DNA of 64,000 nucleotides from NCBI GenBank assembly GCA_963383645.1, contig OY726561.1, forward strand, positions 25,462,826 to 25,526,825, given 5' to 3'. Below the pieces are notes generated by a model. It did not search any database and was not told where the DNA came from. It saw only the letters and a list, made by a program, of their open reading frames with translations. Source of the stretch: Muscardinus avellanarius (lineage: Eukaryota; Chordata; Mammalia; Rodentia; Gliridae). Made by a program: the position numbers and the translations under genes. Positions 60,890 through 64,000 of the stretch are shown here, piece after piece; within the stretch, counting starts at the first letter, position 1, and every line of letters begins with the position of its first letter.

Positions 60890-61087
60890 TTGTTTGGTTT
60901 GGTTTGTATTGCTACTGGAGGTTCAACTCAGAGTCCTTCCACCTCCAAGCTACATCCACAGCCCTGTTTTATTTATTCTGAAACAAGATCTCACTAAATT
61001 GCAGAGAATGGATTTAAACCTGCAATCCTCCTGGCTCAGCCTCCCAAATACTGAAATTACAGGTATGAGCCACAATGCTAGGCAACA
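60890..61087 (-). repeat. Composite SINE, diverged
   Basis: Reversed tRNA-like and 7SL-like halves ('ccaaatactgaaattacagg'). Confidence 0.8.
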
Positions 61088-62395
61088 CCTCCTTTGAAAA
61101 GTTGTCTTAAGTTTACTGAGGAGTAACTACTACAAACAAAAACTTTGACCTGATGATTTCATTCTGTAGTAAGTACACTGAGACTCCACTGTTACCAAAA
61201 TACAAATGGTATGTTCAAGACAACATCTATCAGGACCTAATAGAATCTTGGCCTTACCTCAAAACATTGGATGTCTATAGCATTCCTTGGATTTTTATGG
61301 GGACTTATATTCTACTCTACTTACTGAAGCAAATCTGGTTAGTTATGGGGTGCATGCTTCATAGATTACTTATGTTCCTGAGCCAGGCTAATCATTTACT
61401 AAGCAGAAATCAGATGTCCACCAGAACTCCGCAGCTATTCAACTCCAGTTGTTTTGGTTTTAGAACAAAAGTAAGGTGAGGGTACCCTGCTCAGAGTCAG
61501 AACACTCATTCATGTTCTGTTACCAATGACCTAGATTTAGATCTGTTACATGGAAAACTACAGATTGCTAGAAGTGTATGTCCATTTGAAGAAGCAAATG
61601 TCTGGGGTAACCATGTCCTTTTGAAAATGAAAAAATTGCCGATAACATATTCTAAAAATCATACATCGCTTTAAGAGGCCCAAGATGCAACATTTTTAAC
61701 ATTCTCTATGATAATAAAAGTTTACAGAAAATGTCCATGAAATTTCTGGGAACAATAAACAATGAAGCTGGGTTAGATGGAAGTTAATATCTAGCAATCC
61801 AGAATATTAAGCTAGAATCATTCAACAGTAGGCTTAAAGAGCAGGAAATAAGTTTGCAATATACAGGAAGAACATAATCATATAACTAATTTTAGTTATT
61901 ATTGCAGCTGTATTAAAACCTGAGTCATTTAACCAAGACTTTAACATTTTTCATATTACAGATAATAAACATAATTAAAACCATGTATTTCAGCTTTCAA
62001 AAGAACACTCAATTAATTTATTTCTTGGAAATTAAAATAGCATGGACTAGTTTTTTCATAGCAACAGCCTGTAAAAGATATACTAATAAAGAAATACTTC
62101 AAAAATAAGTTAAACTTCTTCTCAGGTGAGGTTGATGTAACAAAAATTGGATTTTTTTGTCTAAAACAAATATAAAAGCAGTCAAAATATACAAAACAAT
62201 GATTTTCAAGATGTTAGCCATCAAGCAATAAAGTTTAATGATCCCTAAGAGAACAAGAAACAAATGAGGTGAGTCTTGCAATTAGTCCAAAGTAATGTCT
62301 GGGAAAATTTCTAGGCCACAGTGCTAAGGAGCATAACCCATTTAGAAAGTCTGTCAGGCTCTCTGAATGGACCAGTACTAAGATGTTGGGAAGAG
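61088..62395. other. No recognised feature
   Basis: A 108-codon frame at 61153-61479 (+) shows no known domain. Otherwise nothing supported. Confidence 0.45.
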
Positions 62396-63139
62396 AACAA
62401 CCAATCTCCATTACCACAAAATCAGCGCCTTTCATAGCCAGAAAACACCATCACCAGTGAAACAAAAAATCACCAGGCTCCAGAGAGAAAGCGGACTGAG
62501 AACAGAGCCACAGAGGAGATAATCGGCCTCACGCCCAAGGACGCGGCAGACGCGGCAGCAGCGCCATACTGCCGGCGGCACCGGCGATTTCACAGGACAG
62601 CTACAGCAAGCCGAGGTGAGCCACTGCAGAACAGCCAGGCGGGATTTCTCCGCGCAGAGAGCATCTAAAGCTCCCAGTGGCCGAGCTCAGCACACGCTGC
62701 AGGGATTCAGAGTGGAAATCAAAACCAAGAAGAAAAACACCAGCCCCACAGCCGAGGGCGTAGCAGCGGCGCCATATTGCCACCGGCGGCAGCAGCACCG
62801 AATTCAGCGAGGCCAGTACAGCTACATCTGCGTACTCAAGAACAGTGAGTCAAATTGCGGGCCACAGAGGAGAAATCCCAGTACTGTACTCCCTGGGACT
62901 TGACCCAGTGGGGGAGGGGCGGTGGCAGAGATATCACACCATAGGAGAACGTGCAACCTGGCACCCCCCCCACAGTCTAAAGCAGCCTCTATCGACTCTC
63001 TGGGTCGGAGACTCTGTGATAAAACCCAGTAAAGGAGCAGTGGGGTCTGAGATACTACTGACTCGAGATCCAGAACACCTTAAGTGAAGTCATAGTGACC
63101 CAAGGGAAGAACCCAGAGAAGGCACAAACTTCCGAAATC
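62396..63139 (+). promoter_or_regulatory. L1 5' UTR, lacking its first ~50 bp
   Basis: Aligns throughout with 2290-3031. Promoter activity may be reduced without the YY1-like start; this is inferred. Confidence 0.65.
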
Positions 63140-64000
63140 ATGGGAAAGAGGAATAATACTGGAGCAAAGAATGCCCACAACCCCACAACATCAGAACCCG
63201 ATAAAACAAAAAATCAGAGATTTCTAGAAGATCAAATCAGGAAAATAACTGTAGAACTAATAGAGGTGCTTCGAAAAGAACTTAGAGAGAGCCAAAAAGA
63301 GATAAAGGATGCAATTAATGAAGTAAAGGCCTCAATTCAAAGCACAAACAACCGATTAGAACACATGGAGAACAGAATCTCGCTCTTAGAAGATGAGCAA
63401 TCCAAAAATGAATGCATAGTTTCTAATCTAGAAAAAAATATACAACAGCAGGAATCTGATATTGAAGAAATATGGGCCCATTTTAAGAGAGCTAACCTAA
63501 GAATAATTGGAATCGAGGAGGGAAAAGAAAGTGAAACCAAAGGGATCAACAATCTCTTCAAGGAAGTAATAGCAGAAAATTTTCCAGACATAGAGCAAGA
63601 GGTTGATACACAGGTCCAGGAAACTTATAGAACTCCCTTTAGACAGGATCGGAGAAGAGGATCCCCACGCCACATAATTGTCAAAATGACCAATGTGGAA
63701 GCCAAGCAGAGAATCTTAAAGGCAACAAAAGCAAAGGGCCAAGTGACATTCAGAGGCAAACCAATTAGAATCACTCCAGACTTCCCAAACCAAGTTATGA
63801 GAGCCAGAAGGGCTTGGAGTAACATATTCCAAACTCTGAAAGAAAACAACTTCCAGCCAAAAATTTCCTACCCAGCAAAACTTTCTATCAAATTAGATGG
63901 AGAAATAAGAAGCTTCCAGGACAAACAGAAAGTGAAGGAATTTATGTCTTCAAAACCAGCACTAGAGAAAATACTCAAAGAGATTAACTACAAAGAAGAA
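63140..64000 (+). CDS. L1 ORF1: L1 ORF1 protein, partial at window end (287 codons)
   Basis: Same protein as at 3032-3949: the L1 RNA-binding chaperone with coiled coil, RRM and C-terminal domain. The ATG at 63140 has the same context. I translated the frame by eye: 287 codons without a stop, about 18 short of the end of the other copy. It differs from that copy by scattered substitutions only. No frameshift. Whether ORF2 follows lies outside this window. Confidence 0.92.
   Translation, partial: MGKRNNTGAKNAHNPTTSEPDKTKNQRFLEDQIRKITVELIEVLRKELRESQKEIKDAINEVKASIQSTNNRLEHMENRISLLEDEQSKNECIVSNLEKNIQQQESDIEEIWAHFKRANLRIIGIEEGKESETKGINNLFKEVIAENFPDIEQEVDTQVQETYRTPFRQDRRRGSPRHIIVKMTNVEAKQRILKATKAKGQVTFRGKPIRITPDFPNQVMRARRAWSNIFQTLKENNFQPKISYPAKLSIKLDGEIRSFQDKQKVKEFMSSKPALEKILKEINYKEE

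Larger units (their letters stand above)
62396..64000 (+). mobile_element. L1, 5' part, continues beyond the window
   Basis: Nearly identical to 2290-3880. It starts about 50 bp inside the 5' UTR relative to that copy, so the YY1-like start is missing. ORF1 follows intact to the window edge. Confidence 0.9.

Overview
This window is nuclear DNA from a placental mammal, most likely a rodent. It is AT-rich overall and carries LINE-1 (L1) copies, MaLR- and ERVL-type LTRs, and about 35 copies of a composite SINE. That SINE joins a short 7SL/B1-like left half to a tRNA/ID-like right half, an arrangement known from several rodent groups. I cannot name the species from sequence alone. I found no host protein-coding exon, tRNA gene, rRNA gene or CRISPR array. 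It reads as a gene desert built from nested retrotransposons with unique AT-rich stretches between them.

Layout: 1-2,240 holds SINEs and unique DNA. 2,241-5,014 is an L1-derived element with a complete ORF1 (3,032-3,949) and no ORF2. In place of ORF2 is about 900 bp containing an ancient antisense L1 piece. 5,015-11,330 has SINEs, MaLR-like LTR remnants and L1 pieces. 11,330-19,800 is a dense nest: an old L1 is broken by two solo LTRs of one family in opposite orientations (11,951-12,678 and 17,090-17,735, each with a perfect 5-bp duplication). Between them sits an almost 4-kb LTR element (13,051-17,033) with two 324-bp LTRs, a primer-binding site, a 5-bp duplication, no coding capacity, and two GC-rich tandem arrays containing AAGATGGC motifs. 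Two further LTRs follow at 18,086-18,553 and 19,325-19,774.

20,300-38,300 is mostly L1 (three copies look 5'-inverted by twin priming, one of them inserted inside another L1), with SINEs and microsatellites. 38,300-50,600 is largely unique DNA with scattered SINEs and ancient ERVL/MaLR LTRs. 50,880-52,180 is an L1. 52,440-54,862 is an unusual minus-strand composite: a 5' end with a YY1-like motif, about 155-bp tandem units, a 50-bp GC-rich VNTR of about ten units, and an L1 3' UTR with tail. 54,870-62,395 is mainly unique. 62,396-64,000 is the 5' part of a second young L1 whose ORF1 is still open at the window edge.

The only coding capacity I can support is L1 ORF1, in two copies. It encodes the RNA-binding chaperone of L1 retrotransposition, the machinery that in trans would also mobilise the SINEs and the composite elements. 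The strongest candidates for undescribed biology are the 52.4-54.9 kb composite, the ORF1-only chimeric L1, and the noncoding LTR element with tandem YY1-like arrays.
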